Source: JALYUA01 sp038253555 (GTDB lineage: Bacteria > Acidobacteriota > Thermoanaerobaculia > UBA5066 > Gp7-AA6). From it: a stretch of 64,000 nt of DNA. The notes beneath the pieces were generated by a model. That model did not search any database. It was not told the origin of the DNA and saw only the letters and a program-made list of their open reading frames with translations. The stretch covers positions 1 to 64,000 of the forward strand of contig JBBSGZ010000002.1 of the NCBI GenBank assembly GCA_038253555.1, in the 5' to 3' direction. Positions 42,211 through 51,869 of this stretch are shown piece after piece (the stretch's first letter is position 1; every line of letters begins with the position of its first letter). A program made the translations under genes and the position numbers.

Positions 42211-42843
42211 TCAGCGCCCCGATTTTGCCGGAGCGGGAGTCGCCGGCTTCGCGTCTTCCAGGGGCTTATTCGCCTCCACCTGAATGTTGATCTCGACGTC
42301 GTCTCCGAGCATGACCCCGCCGGTCTCGACCGCCCGGTTCCAGGTGATGCCGTAATCCTTGCGGTCGATCGAGAACGAGACTACCTCGAAACCCGCCTTC
42401 TCGACCTTTCCGGCCTTCATGAATCCGCCGTGACGGACGGGGATGGTGATCGTCTTCGTCACGCCGTGCATCGTGAACTCACCCGTGACATCGAAGGAGT
42501 CTTTCCCCTTCGGCGCGACCTTCGTGCTCTTGAACGTGATCGTCGGAAACTTCTCGACGTCGAAGAAATTGGGAGACTTCAGGTCCCGGTCGCGGCCCTC
42601 CGAGGCGGTGTCGATCGACGCGGCCTGGATGGTCAGGTCGACGCGAGAGGCGGCGGGGTTCTGCCGGTCGAGCACCGCCGAGCCTTCGAAGTCGCGAAAG
42701 CGCCCTTCGACCTTGGACACGAAGTGCCGGATGCGAAATCCGACCAGGCTGTGCGACTTGTCGAACTGAAAGATCTCGGGGGCGGCGAAGGCCGCCGAAG
42801 CGGTGAGCACGGCCGCGGCTGCCAGAAAGGCGATCCTCTTCAT
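42211..42843 (-). CDS. YceI-family periplasmic protein
   Basis: YceI proteins are periplasmic lipocalin-like beta-barrels that bind isoprenoid or similar lipids. The 210-residue product has a signal peptide (FLAAAAVLTASAAFA, cleavage near residue 21) and the family start FQFDKSHSLVGFRIRHFVSKVEGRF. Later GRDRDLKSPNFFDVEKFPTI and EFTMHGVTKTITIPV match the family core, and the tail is Pro/Ala-rich. It is divergent from acnA, with 200 bp between, and leads toward the haem run with 42 bp between its stop and ccsA, but may have its own promoter. Confidence 0.92.
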   Translation of the reverse strand: MKRIAFLAAAAVLTASAAFAAPEIFQFDKSHSLVGFRIRHFVSKVEGRFRDFEGSAVLDRQNPAASRVDLTIQAASIDTASEGRDRDLKSPNFFDVEKFPTITFKSTKVAPKGKDSFDVTGEFTMHGVTKTITIPVRHGGFMKAGKVEKAGFEVVSFSIDRKDYGITWNRAVETGGVMLGDDVEINIQVEANKPLEDAKPATPAPAKSGR

Positions 42844-43046
42844 CTTGCTTTCTCCTTGCTTTCGATTTTGCGCCGCCAGGGGCGCGTCCTCACAACCGGG
42901 ATTTCGGAATGAATCGAAGTACGCCGTGGACGACCACCGGGGTTCGGCAGACCGGAAACAGGGCTTACCCTTGACCTCTCCCGGATGGCTTCATAGACTG
43001 CGCTTCCGGCTGAAACCGCCTCGAGGAGGATTCTCTTCCCCACCCG

Positions 43047-45938
43047 ATGACGATCGACCCTTTCGGAGCGAGACAGGAGTTTTCTCCGGGGCCGGGGAGA
43101 ACCGGGGCGTTCTACTCCCTCCCCGGGCTCGAGAAGGCCGGCATCGGTGCCATCTCGCGCCTGCCCGTCAGCCTGCGCATCGTCCTGGAATCCGTCCTTC
43201 GGTCCATGGACGGCAAGCGCATCCGTGAGGAGGACGTCCGGGCGCTCGCCGGCTGGCAGCCCCGGGCCGAACGCGTCGCCGAGGTGCCGTTTGTCGTCGC
43301 GCGGATCCTGCTGCAGGACTTTACGGGCGTTCCCCTGCTGGTCGATCTCGCCGCCATGCGGTCTGCCGTCGAGCGGCTCGGAAGGGACCCGTCGGTAATC
43401 GAGCCGCTCGTTCCGGTCGCGCTCGTGATCGACCATTCCGTGCAGGTGGACGTGTGGTCGGTCCCCGACGCGTTCCAGAGGAACATGGACATGGAGTTCC
43501 GGCGCAACCGGGCGCGCTACGAGTTCCTGAAGTGGGGCATGCAGGCGTTCCACGGGTTCGACGTCGTCCCTCCGGGCATCGGCATCTGCCACCAGGTGAA
43601 CCTCGAGTACCTCGCGCGCGGCGTCCTCGAGCGCGAGGGGGTCTGGTTCCCCGACACGGTGGTCGGAACCGATTCGCACACCACGATGATCAACGGTCTC
43701 GGGATCGTCGGTTGGGGCGTCGGCGGCATAGAGGCCGAGGCGGGGATGCTCGGGCAGCCCGTCTATTTCCTGGCGCCGGACGTCGTCGGCGTCCACATGA
43801 CCGGACGGCTCTCGGAAGGCGTCACAGCGACGGACCTCGCGCTCCATTGCACGCAGATGCTGCGCGCGGCGAAAGTCGTCGGAAAATTCGTCGAGTTCCA
43901 CGGCGAGGGGGCGGCGTCGCTCCCTCTCCCGGACCGCGCGACGATCGCGAACATGGCCCCCGAATACGGCGCGACGATGGGGTACTTCCCCGTCGACGAG
44001 GAGTCGTGCCGGTACCTTCTTGCGACCGGCCGGCCGGAAGAGCAAGTGGCGGCGTTCCGCGCGTACTACCAGGCGCAGGGGCTGTTCGGCATGCCGGCGC
44101 CGGGGCAATGCGACTACACCTCCGTTCTGGAGATCGACCTCGCGACCGTGCGGCCCAGCGTCTCGGGCCCGAAGCGCCCGCAGGACCGGATCGACCTCCC
44201 GGATCTGAAGCGCCGCTTCCGCGAGCTCTTCGGCGCGCCGGTCACCGAAAACGGTTACGGCAAGCGGCCGGAGCAGTTCTCGGAGCGGTACCGCGTGCAG
44301 ATCGGCTTCGAGGGCTCGACGCCGGACGCGCCGATGGCCGGGGGCGGCCGCCAGGAGCATCAGACGACCGCGCCGCTCGAAGATAAGGCGGCGCGCACCG
44401 ACACCAACCCGTGGACCGAGGCGGAGATGGTCAACAACCGTCCGACCCCGGACCGCGTCGAGGACGTGCCCGAAGAGCACCTTTCGCCCGCCATCGTCAC
44501 TCTCGGGCACGGCGACGTCCTGATCGCGGCAATCACCTCCTGCACGAACACGTCGAACCCGAGCGTGATGCTCGCGGCGGGGCTCGTGGCGCAGAAGGCC
44601 GTCGGGCGGGGCCTGACCGTCTCGCCGAAGGTCAAGGCCTCTCTCGCGCCGGGCTCGCGTGTCGTCACGGAGTACCTGGCGCGCACCGGCCTTCAGGAAC
44701 CGCTCGACCGCCTGGGATTCAACCTCGTGGGCTACGGATGCACGACCTGCATCGGCAACTCGGGCCCGCTCGACCCCGCGATCGAGGAGTCGGTGACGTC
44801 GCACGACCTGATCGCCGCCAGCGTGCTCTCGGGGAACCGCAACTTCGAGGCGCGCGTCCAGCAGAACATCAAGGCGAACTTCCTGATGAGCCCGCCGCTC
44901 GTGGTCGCGTTTGCCCTCGCGGGCCGCGTCGACATCAACATGGCCGAGGAGCCGCTCGGACGCGGGAGCGACGGACGCGACGTTTACTTGCGCGACATCT
45001 GGCCGAGCCTGGACGAAGTTCGACAGGCGATCGCGCGATCCGTCGATCCCGCCACGTACCGGCGCCTCTACTCGGACTTCATCGAAGCCAACCCGCTCTG
45101 GAACGAGATCCCGAGCGCCACCGGGAAAACGTACCGCTGGGACCCGCACTCGACTTACATCCAGGAGCCGCCGTTCTTCGACCGCTTCAGCATGGTTCCC
45201 GAGGGTGTCTGCGACATTCGCAACGCGCGCGCCCTCGCGATCTTTGGCGACTCGGTCACGACCGATCACATCAGCCCGGCGGGCGCGATCAAGAAAACCT
45301 CCCCCGCGGGTCTCTACCTTCAGGAGAAGGGCATCGCCCCGGAGGACTTCAACAGCTACGGGTCGCGCCGCGGGAACGACCGCGTGATGACCCGTGGGAC
45401 GTTCGCCAACGTCCGTATCAAGAACCGGATGGTTGCCGGCATCGAGGGCGGCGTGACCGTTTACCAGCCGCACGGGGAGCAGATCTCGATTTACGAAGCC
45501 GCCCTCCGTTACCAGGCCGGGCACATTCCTCTCGTGGTCTTCGCGGGGCAGGAATATGGCTCGGGGAGCTCTCGGGACTGGGCCGCGAAGGGCACGCGGC
45601 TCCTCGGCGTCCGCGCGGTCGTCGCGCAGAGCTTCGAAAGGATCCACCGATCGAACCTCGTCTTCATGGGCATCCTCCCCTGCCAGTTTCCGGACGGGGC
45701 AAATGCCGAAAGCCTGGGTATCACGGGGACGGAAACGTACGACATCACCGGCCTCGGAGAGGGGATTCGCCCGCGGCAGTCGGTCGAGCTCACCGTCCGC
45801 TCGGCCGACAAGACGGAGAAGCGAATCCCCCTGCTGGTGCGTATCGACACGCCGATCGAGGCGGATTACTACCGGCACGGAGGCATCCTGCCGTACGTGC
45901 TGCGGCACCTCCTCGCCACGGAGGCCCCGGCCGTCTGA
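43047..45938 (+). CDS. acnA: Aconitate hydratase A
   Basis: Aconitase isomerises citrate and isocitrate in the TCA cycle using a [4Fe-4S] cluster. The 963-residue protein has HTTMINGLGIVGWGVGGIEAEAGM and the cluster cysteines at about 499 in TSCTNTSNP and 565/568 in GCTTCIGNSGPL. The C-terminal swivel segment GDSVTTDHISPAG and SSRDWAAKGTRLLGV are also present. It is longer than the usual about 890 residues because of an extra segment near residues 400-485, just before the first cluster cysteine. The ATG follows a gap of 200 bp divergent from yceI. hemE follows 52 bp downstream on the same strand. Confidence 0.96.
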   Translation: MTIDPFGARQEFSPGPGRTGAFYSLPGLEKAGIGAISRLPVSLRIVLESVLRSMDGKRIREEDVRALAGWQPRAERVAEVPFVVARILLQDFTGVPLLVDLAAMRSAVERLGRDPSVIEPLVPVALVIDHSVQVDVWSVPDAFQRNMDMEFRRNRARYEFLKWGMQAFHGFDVVPPGIGICHQVNLEYLARGVLEREGVWFPDTVVGTDSHTTMINGLGIVGWGVGGIEAEAGMLGQPVYFLAPDVVGVHMTGRLSEGVTATDLALHCTQMLRAAKVVGKFVEFHGEGAASLPLPDRATIANMAPEYGATMGYFPVDEESCRYLLATGRPEEQVAAFRAYYQAQGLFGMPAPGQCDYTSVLEIDLATVRPSVSGPKRPQDRIDLPDLKRRFRELFGAPVTENGYGKRPEQFSERYRVQIGFEGSTPDAPMAGGGRQEHQTTAPLEDKAARTDTNPWTEAEMVNNRPTPDRVEDVPEEHLSPAIVTLGHGDVLIAAITSCTNTSNPSVMLAAGLVAQKAVGRGLTVSPKVKASLAPGSRVVTEYLARTGLQEPLDRLGFNLVGYGCTTCIGNSGPLDPAIEESVTSHDLIAASVLSGNRNFEARVQQNIKANFLMSPPLVVAFALAGRVDINMAEEPLGRGSDGRDVYLRDIWPSLDEVRQAIARSVDPATYRRLYSDFIEANPLWNEIPSATGKTYRWDPHSTYIQEPPFFDRFSMVPEGVCDIRNARALAIFGDSVTTDHISPAGAIKKTSPAGLYLQEKGIAPEDFNSYGSRRGNDRVMTRGTFANVRIKNRMVAGIEGGVTVYQPHGEQISIYEAALRYQAGHIPLVVFAGQEYGSGSSRDWAAKGTRLLGVRAVVAQSFERIHRSNLVFMGILPCQFPDGANAESLGITGTETYDITGLGEGIRPRQSVELTVRSADKTEKRIPLLVRIDTPIEADYYRHGGILPYVLRHLLATEAPAV

Positions 45939-45990
45939 CCGTGGACATCGGTCGTGTTCCCGGATCGAGGCGGTAGAATTTGCCCGTTTG

Positions 45991-47049
45991 ATGCCTGCAC
46001 CCACACCGTCGTCCGGACGGCGGCTCGTAGACGCCTGTTTTGCCCGTCCCGTCGACCGCCCGCCGGTCTGGATGATGCGGCAGGCGGGCCGGTACCTGCC
46101 CGAGTACCGCGAGGTGCGGCGCACCGTGTCCTTCTGGGACCTCTGCCGGAACGCGGACCTCGCCGCGGAGGTCTCGCTCCAGCCCTTTCGCCGGTTCGAT
46201 CCCGACGGGGTGATTTTCTTCTCGGACATCCTCGTCCCGGTCGCCGCGATGGGCGCGAAGGTCGAGTTCACGGAAGGGGGGCCGCATCTCCCCGAGCCGG
46301 TGCGGTCGAGCTCGGACGTGCGCCGGCTTCACCGCTTCGACCCGGCGGAGTCGATCGGCTTTACCGGAAAAATCCTGTCGTCGCTGCGCGCGAGTGTGGG
46401 CGACAACGCCGCGGTGCTCGGCTTCTGCGGCGCCCCCTGGACGCTCGCCTCGTATCTGATCGAGGGCGGCGGCTCGAAGTCGTTCTCGGGGATCAAGGAA
46501 ATGATGGGGCGGGACCGCGAGACCCTCGGCCGGCTCCTCGACCTTCTCGCGGACGTCGTGGGCGACGTGCTGTCCTTCCAGATCGCGTCGGGCGCTCAGG
46601 CGGTTCAGCTCTTCGACACCTGGGCCGGAGAGCTCACCGCCGAGGATTATCGGGCGTGGGCGCTTCCCGCCGTCGCGCGAGCCATCTCCCGCATCGACCG
46701 GCGGGGCGCTCCGGTCCTGCTGTACGTGAATGGCTGCGGACACCTGCTCGAGGAAATGGCGAAATCGGGCGCGGACGTCCTCTCGATCGACTGGCGGGTG
46801 CCGCTCGCCGAGGCCCGCCGCCGGGTGCCGGCTCTCGCCCTGCAGGGCAACCTCGATCCGGGGATCCTCCTCGGCGAGCCGGCGGAAGTCGGGCGCCGGA
46901 CGCGCGACATGGTCCGCGCCACGGAAGGTCGAGCGCACATCGTGAACCTCGGCCACGGTGTGCTGCCCCCCTCTCGGATCGACTGTGTCGAGGCGTTCTT
47001 CTCCGCCGCCCGGGAGCCGCTCACAGTTTCCACCGAGGTGCGCGGGTGA
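45991..47049 (+). CDS. hemE: Uroporphyrinogen decarboxylase
   Basis: HemE removes four carboxyl groups from uroporphyrinogen III to give coproporphyrinogen III. The 352-residue protein has PVWMMRQAGRYLPEYR near residue 25, the FFSDILVPVAAMG segment, GFCGAPWTLASYLIEGGGS, and LYVNGCGHLLEEM. Those match the family across its length. The ATG at 45991 is the first conserved start after acnA. The stop overlaps the hemN start (GTGA). It heads the rightward haem run. Confidence 0.97.
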   Translation: MPAPTPSSGRRLVDACFARPVDRPPVWMMRQAGRYLPEYREVRRTVSFWDLCRNADLAAEVSLQPFRRFDPDGVIFFSDILVPVAAMGAKVEFTEGGPHLPEPVRSSSDVRRLHRFDPAESIGFTGKILSSLRASVGDNAAVLGFCGAPWTLASYLIEGGGSKSFSGIKEMMGRDRETLGRLLDLLADVVGDVLSFQIASGAQAVQLFDTWAGELTAEDYRAWALPAVARAISRIDRRGAPVLLYVNGCGHLLEEMAKSGADVLSIDWRVPLAEARRRVPALALQGNLDPGILLGEPAEVGRRTRDMVRATEGRAHIVNLGHGVLPPSRIDCVEAFFSAAREPLTVSTEVRG

Positions 47050-48434
47050 CGGACGGCATCGGCCGCCTGTCGGTCGATCTTCTCCGGCGCTACAACGTCC
47101 AGGGCCCCCGGTACACGTCGTACCCGACCGCTCCCGTCTGGAAGGAGGGCCTCGGCCCGCGCGACTACGAGCAGCTGCTGGTGGAAAGCGCGGGCGAGCC
47201 CGAGCCGCGGCCGCTTTCGCTCTACCTCCACCTGCCCTTCTGCGAAAAGCTCTGCTACTTCTGCGGCTGCACGGTCGTCATTACGGGGACGGAGCACCGG
47301 CTGGAAGACCCGTACCTTTCAACACTCGCCCGGGAGATCGACTGGGTGGCGGCACGGGCGGGGCGCGGACGCCGCGTCGTCCAGCTTCATCTCGGCGGCG
47401 GCACGCCCACCTATTTCGCCCCCGAAAAGCTCGAGGCTCTCCTGGCCCGGCTTCGTGAAAGCTTCGACTTCTCTCCCGACGCCGAGCTCGGCGTCGAGGT
47501 CGACCCGCGCGTCACGACGACGGAGCATCTCCGGGCGCTGGCGCGCGCGGGTTTCAACCGGCTCTCTATGGGAGTCCAGGATTTCGACCCGCGCGTCCAG
47601 GCCGCGATCAACCGGATCCAGCCGTTCGAGGACACGCGCGCGCTGGTCGACGAGGCGCGCCGGCTCGGTTTCCTCAGCATCAACATGGACCTCATCTACG
47701 GGCTTCCGTACCAGACGCCCGGGACTTTCGGCGAGACGATCGACCGGGTCCTCCAGATCGGCCCCGACCGCCTGGCGGTCTACTCGTACGCAAACGTCCC
47801 GTGGATGAAGAAGCACCAGAGGATCCTGGAACCGCACCTCCCGAGCGAGGCGGAAAAATTCGGGATCTTCCAGACCGCTCTCGAGCGGTTCCAGGATGCG
47901 GGGTTCGAGTACATCGGCATGGACCATTTCGCCCGGCCGGACGACGAGCTCGCCCGCGCGCGGAAAAGCCGCACACTGCATCGCAACTTTCAGGGTTATA
48001 CGACCAAGGCCGGCACGGATCTCATCGGGATGGGGATGAGCGCGATCGGCGAAGTCGGCGACGGCTACGTCCAGAACGCCCGCGACCTCGCGCCCTATCG
48101 CGCGGCCGTCGAACGCGACGGCGCCGCGACGTTCCGGGGCTTCCGCCTCTCCGCGGACGATCGGCTGCGCCGCAGCGTCATCCAGCGCCTCCTCTGCCAC
48201 GGCGTCATCGTGAAAGCGGACGTCGAGAGAGAGTTCGGTATCCGGTTCGACGGCCTTTTCGCCGACGCCCTCGAGAGCCTCCGCCCGCTCGCCGACGACG
48301 GTCTCGTCGAGCTCCTGCCGTCGGAAATCCGGGCGACGCCGGTGGGACGGGTCTTCCTTCGCAATCTCGCAATGCCTTTCGACGCGTATCTCTCGGTCCC
48401 CGCGGACCGGCCCGTATTCTCGAGGACGCTTTGA
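47046..48434 (+). CDS. hemN: Oxygen-independent coproporphyrinogen III oxidase
   Basis: HemN decarboxylates coproporphyrinogen III to protoporphyrinogen IX without oxygen using radical SAM chemistry. The 462-residue protein has the N-terminal YNVQGPRYTSYPTAPVW, the cluster motif CEKLCYFCGC with Cys66, Cys70 and Cys73, then LHLGGGTPTYF and LIYGLPYQTPG. The C-terminal HemN domain contains DHFARPDDELARARKSRTL, which is typical of true HemN rather than HemW. The GTG start overlaps the hemE stop. Confidence 0.96.
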   Translation: MTDGIGRLSVDLLRRYNVQGPRYTSYPTAPVWKEGLGPRDYEQLLVESAGEPEPRPLSLYLHLPFCEKLCYFCGCTVVITGTEHRLEDPYLSTLAREIDWVAARAGRGRRVVQLHLGGGTPTYFAPEKLEALLARLRESFDFSPDAELGVEVDPRVTTTEHLRALARAGFNRLSMGVQDFDPRVQAAINRIQPFEDTRALVDEARRLGFLSINMDLIYGLPYQTPGTFGETIDRVLQIGPDRLAVYSYANVPWMKKHQRILEPHLPSEAEKFGIFQTALERFQDAGFEYIGMDHFARPDDELARARKSRTLHRNFQGYTTKAGTDLIGMGMSAIGEVGDGYVQNARDLAPYRAAVERDGAATFRGFRLSADDRLRRSVIQRLLCHGVIVKADVEREFGIRFDGLFADALESLRPLADDGLVELLPSEIRATPVGRVFLRNLAMPFDAYLSVPADRPVFSRTL

Positions 48435-48438
48435 GGGC

Positions 48439-49458
48439 GTGGCTCTCGCGGCCGGCAGCCTCATGACGTCGCGGGCCATCCTCTTTCTCCAGCTCGGCGG
48501 CCCGGAGACGCTGGACGACGTGCCCGGATTTCTCTATCGCCTGTTCTCCGATCCCGACGTGATCCGGGTCAAGCCGGCGCTCCTCCGGAAGGCCATCGCC
48601 GCAACGATCGCGCTGGCGCGCCAGAAGGCTTCGCGCGAGCTCTACCGCGCGATCGGCGGCGGATCGCCGATCCGGCGCCTCACCGACCAGCAGGCTGCGG
48701 GCGTCGAACGGCGCCTCGCGGAAGGGGGACGCGCTGTCCCCGTCAGGACCGCCATGACCTGTTCCGCCCCGCTCGTGGAGCACGTGGTCCGCGACCTCGC
48801 GCGCTCCGGGGTCGACCGCTTCCTCGCCGTCCCTCTCTACCCCCAGTACTCGCTGACTACGACGAAAGGCGCGCTCGAGCGCTCGCGCGAGGCCGTCCGC
48901 CGCCACGCGCCCGGCGCGACGCTCGTCGAGATGTGCTCGTGGCCGACGCACCCCCTGTTCGTGAAGGCCCACGCCGACGCGATCGCGATCGAGATGGCGA
49001 AGTTTCCGGACCCTCGCCCCGAGGCCATCCACCTGTTGTTTTCGGCGCACTCGATCCCGAAGAAGCTCGTGACGCGCGACGGCGATCCGTATCAGAGGGA
49101 GGTGGAAGCCTCCGTGGCGGCGATCGCGGAGCGCCTCGGCGGATCGTCTCCGCGCTCTCTCGCGTATCAGTCCAAACTGGGTCCAGTGGAGTGGCTGGGA
49201 CCTCAGACGCTCGACGTGCTGGGCGAGCTCGGGCGGGAGGGGACCTCCCAGGTCCTGGTCATCCCGATCGCTTTCGTGACCGACCACGTGGAGACGCTGT
49301 ACGAGGTCGACCAGCTCTTCGGAGACGCGGCCCGGGCGGCGGGGATCGCCCATTTCCGGAGAACGCCGGGGTTGAACGACGATCCGACGTTTCTGTCGGC
49401 TCTCGAGGACATCGTCCTGTCGCAGCCGGCGTTCTGGTCGGACGCGCCCGCGGCCTGA
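48439..49458 (+). CDS. hemH: Ferrochelatase
   Basis: HemH inserts Fe2+ into protoporphyrin IX. The protein has LFLQLGGPETLDDVPGFLYRLFSDPDVI near the start, the SAHSIPKK segment with the catalytic His, and a conserved VTDHVETLYEVD with the active-site Glu. A GTG at 48439 with AGGG just upstream gives 339 residues; an ATG at 48463 would shorten it by 8. Both keep the conserved region. No extra C-terminal membrane helix is seen. It lies 4 nt after hemN. Confidence 0.93.
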   Translation: MALAAGSLMTSRAILFLQLGGPETLDDVPGFLYRLFSDPDVIRVKPALLRKAIAATIALARQKASRELYRAIGGGSPIRRLTDQQAAGVERRLAEGGRAVPVRTAMTCSAPLVEHVVRDLARSGVDRFLAVPLYPQYSLTTTKGALERSREAVRRHAPGATLVEMCSWPTHPLFVKAHADAIAIEMAKFPDPRPEAIHLLFSAHSIPKKLVTRDGDPYQREVEASVAAIAERLGGSSPRSLAYQSKLGPVEWLGPQTLDVLGELGREGTSQVLVIPIAFVTDHVETLYEVDQLFGDAARAAGIAHFRRTPGLNDDPTFLSALEDIVLSQPAFWSDAPAA

Positions 49459-49459
49459 C

Positions 49460-50830
49460 GTGACGACCGTCGTCGTCGGAGGCGGGCTCGCGGGCTTGAT
49501 CTGCGCGCGTTCGCTCGCGGCGGGCGGTGAGGACGTCCGGCTGCTCGAGAAGTCGGACCGGCCGGGCGGCGTCGTTCGCACCGAGCGCCGGGACGGCTTT
49601 CTCCTGGAGCTCGGGCCCAACACGGTTCGGCCCACCCCGGAGCTGCTCGCAATCGTCCGGGAGCTCGGCCTCGAATCGGAGATGGTTCTTTCGAGCCCGC
49701 GTCTCCCCCGGTACATCGAGTGGAACGGAGCCCTGCATGCGCTCCCGTCTTCGCCCCTGGCGTTGGCGAAGACGCGGCTTCTCTCCCCAAAGGGGAAACT
49801 GCGGCTCCTGGGCGAGCCGTTCGTGTCCCGCGCCGCGGTCTCCACCGACCCGGAGACCGTGCGCTCCTTTTTTACCCGCCGCCTCGGCCCCGAAGCGGCC
49901 GACCGGTTCATCGCGCCTTTCGTCGCCGGAATCTTCGCGGGCGACCCGTTGCGGCTATCGGCGGCAGACGCCTTCCCGGCCTTGACGCGAGGCGAACGGC
50001 GGCACGGGAGCCTTTTCGCGACGGCCATCGGCGCCGTGCGCCAACGCGATCGGTCGCGTCCGCGAGTCCGGGGCCTCCTCTCCTTCCGAAGCGGCCTCGA
50101 GACTCTGCCCCGCGCGCTGGCCGGCGCGCTCGGGGAGCGGCTCGAGAAGGAAACTTCGGTGGAGTCGATCTGCCCGGAAAGGGGCGGGTGGGTCGTCCAG
50201 ACCTCGCGCGGGACCTTCCGGGCGCAGAGGGTCATCCTCGCCTGCGCCGCCGGCGAGAGCGCCGGCTTCGTGAGGGGGTTCGACGCCGAGGCCGCCGTGG
50301 CTCTCTCCTCGATCCCGTACCCGCCGGTCGCGGTCCTTCACTTCTCCTGGCCGGCGCAGGACCTGCGCGCTCCGCTCCGGGGGTTCGGCCATCTCGTCGT
50401 TCCGACGCCCGGCCGGCGCGTGCTCGGCGCCGTCTGGAGCTCCAGCCTCTTTTCGGGACGCGCCCCGGAAGGTCAGACTCTCGTGACGGCGTTTGCCGGC
50501 GGCGCCGGCGATTCCGCCGCGGCCCGTCTCTCAGACGGCGAGCTCGAAGGCATCGCGGCCCGCGAGCTCTCCGAGTCCCTGGGAGCGACCTCGCCCCCGC
50601 GGCTGGTCGCCCTGACGCGATGGCCGCGCGCGATTCCGCAGTACGAGATCGGTCACGCGCACAGGATGGCGGTCCTGGACCGCGTGGAGGCGCGTTGGCC
50701 CGGGCTCCTCTTTCTGGGAAGTTACCGGGGAGGCATCTCGGTGGGCGACGTGGTGAAGAACGCGCTTGCCGTCCCTCCCGCGGATCTGGCGGAGAGTCCG
50801 GCGCCCGAGCTGCTGGCGCGCCTCCGTTGA
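49460..50830 (+). CDS. hemY: Protoporphyrinogen oxidase (HemY-type)
   Basis: HemY oxidises protoporphyrinogen IX to protoporphyrin IX using FAD and oxygen. The 456-residue protein opens with the FAD-binding VVVGGGLAGLICARSLAAGGEDVRLLEKSDRPGG and has LELGPNTVRPTPEL near residue 50. It ends with GLLFLGSYRGGISVGDVVKNAL. The start is GTG at 49460, one nt after hemH. Adjacent hemH, with no HemQ nearby, supports the protoporphyrin rather than coproporphyrin-dependent route, although HemY enzymes can act on either substrate. Confidence 0.93.
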   Translation: MTTVVVGGGLAGLICARSLAAGGEDVRLLEKSDRPGGVVRTERRDGFLLELGPNTVRPTPELLAIVRELGLESEMVLSSPRLPRYIEWNGALHALPSSPLALAKTRLLSPKGKLRLLGEPFVSRAAVSTDPETVRSFFTRRLGPEAADRFIAPFVAGIFAGDPLRLSAADAFPALTRGERRHGSLFATAIGAVRQRDRSRPRVRGLLSFRSGLETLPRALAGALGERLEKETSVESICPERGGWVVQTSRGTFRAQRVILACAAGESAGFVRGFDAEAAVALSSIPYPPVAVLHFSWPAQDLRAPLRGFGHLVVPTPGRRVLGAVWSSSLFSGRAPEGQTLVTAFAGGAGDSAAARLSDGELEGIAARELSESLGATSPPRLVALTRWPRAIPQYEIGHAHRMAVLDRVEARWPGLLFLGSYRGGISVGDVVKNALAVPPADLAESPAPELLARLR

Positions 50831-50840
50831 GGGCCGACGC

Positions 50841-51869
50841 ATGGCGCTGACGATCCGGACGGAAAGCCTTCGAAAAGTCTACACCTCCGCGCCGCCCTCT
50901 GCTTCGGCGGGGCGCGGCATCGCGGGCGCGCCCTTTGCCTGGCGCGGCCCGTCCGCCGGACGGCAGCGGGTCGACGTCGTCGCTCTCGACGACCTGACGC
51001 TGGAGGTCGCGGCGGGAGAGATCTTCGGGCTGCTCGGACCAAACGGCGCCGGGAAATCGACGACGGTCGGCATCCTGACGACCCGGGTGCGCCCGACGGC
51101 GGGGCGCGCGTGGATCGGGGACGAGGAAGTGTGGAAGCGACGGGTCTCGGTCAAACGCCGGATCGGAGTGGTCCCGCAGCGGCCCAACCTGGACTTTGCG
51201 CTGACCGCCCGCGAGATCCTCCTGTTTCACGGCGCCTATTTCGGGATCGCGCCCGGCGAGCGTCAGACGCGCGCCAGAGCGCTCCTGGACCGCTTTCAGC
51301 TCACCGATCGCGCCGACCAGCTCGTCGTCGGATTTTCCGGCGGGATGATGCAGCGGCTGTCGATCGCGCGCGCGATGATGCACGAGCCGGACGTGCTTTT
51401 CCTGGACGAGCCGTCGTCGGGCCTCGACCCGCAGACCCGGCTCCTGCTCTGGGAGATCGTGCGGGAGTACGGCGCGCGCGGGCGTACGATCGTGCTCACG
51501 ACGCACAACATGGAAGAGGCCGACGATCTCTGCGGGCGCGTGGCGATCGTGGACCACGGCCGCGTCATCGCGCTCGGCTCGCCCGAAGCCCTGAAGGCCA
51601 CCGTGCCGGGCGGGCACGTGATCCGGCTGCAGGTCTCGCCCCGCTCGCCGGAGCTGATGGATTCCCTGTCCGACGCTGGAGGCGTCACGCAGGTTCGGCC
51701 GGTGGGCGCGTCCGGGGCGGACGTGTACGCCGATCGCGGGGGGCCCCTCGTGCCGGATCTCTTGAACCGCGTGCTCGCCGCCGGCGCGGTCGTCTCCGAC
51801 GTGCACATCTCCGAGCCGTCGCTCGAGAACCTGTTTCTTCACCACACCGGCCGGAGCCTTCGGGATTGA
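50841..51869 (+). CDS. ABC transporter ATP-binding protein (DrrA-like)
   Basis: The 342-residue ATPase has Walker A GPNGAGKST, signature FSGGMMQRLSIARAM, Walker B VLFLDEPSSGLD and the switch His in TTHNMEEADDLC. A roughly 40-residue Ala/Gly/Pro-rich stretch precedes the nucleotide-binding core, and a C-terminal extension (about 260-342) follows as in DrrA/NatA-type exporters. It lies 10 nt after hemY and overlaps the permease start (TTGA). The substrate is unknown; linkage to haem genes makes a tetrapyrrole or membrane stress role conceivable, but that is inference. Confidence 0.88.
   Translation: MALTIRTESLRKVYTSAPPSASAGRGIAGAPFAWRGPSAGRQRVDVVALDDLTLEVAAGEIFGLLGPNGAGKSTTVGILTTRVRPTAGRAWIGDEEVWKRRVSVKRRIGVVPQRPNLDFALTAREILLFHGAYFGIAPGERQTRARALLDRFQLTDRADQLVVGFSGGMMQRLSIARAMMHEPDVLFLDEPSSGLDPQTRLLLWEIVREYGARGRTIVLTTHNMEEADDLCGRVAIVDHGRVIALGSPEALKATVPGGHVIRLQVSPRSPELMDSLSDAGGVTQVRPVGASGADVYADRGGPLVPDLLNRVLAAGAVVSDVHISEPSLENLFLHHTGRSLRD

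Noticed and set aside
42844..43046. A riboswitch or iron-responsive operator between yceI and acnA
   Set aside because: The region is long enough but I could not identify a convincing consensus (Fur box, known aptamer core) by eye.
42840..46271. An 1143-residue minus-strand open frame antisense to acnA and hemE
   Set aside because: It lies opposite two certain genes with complete motifs and has the Arg/Asp/Val-rich composition of a shadow frame.
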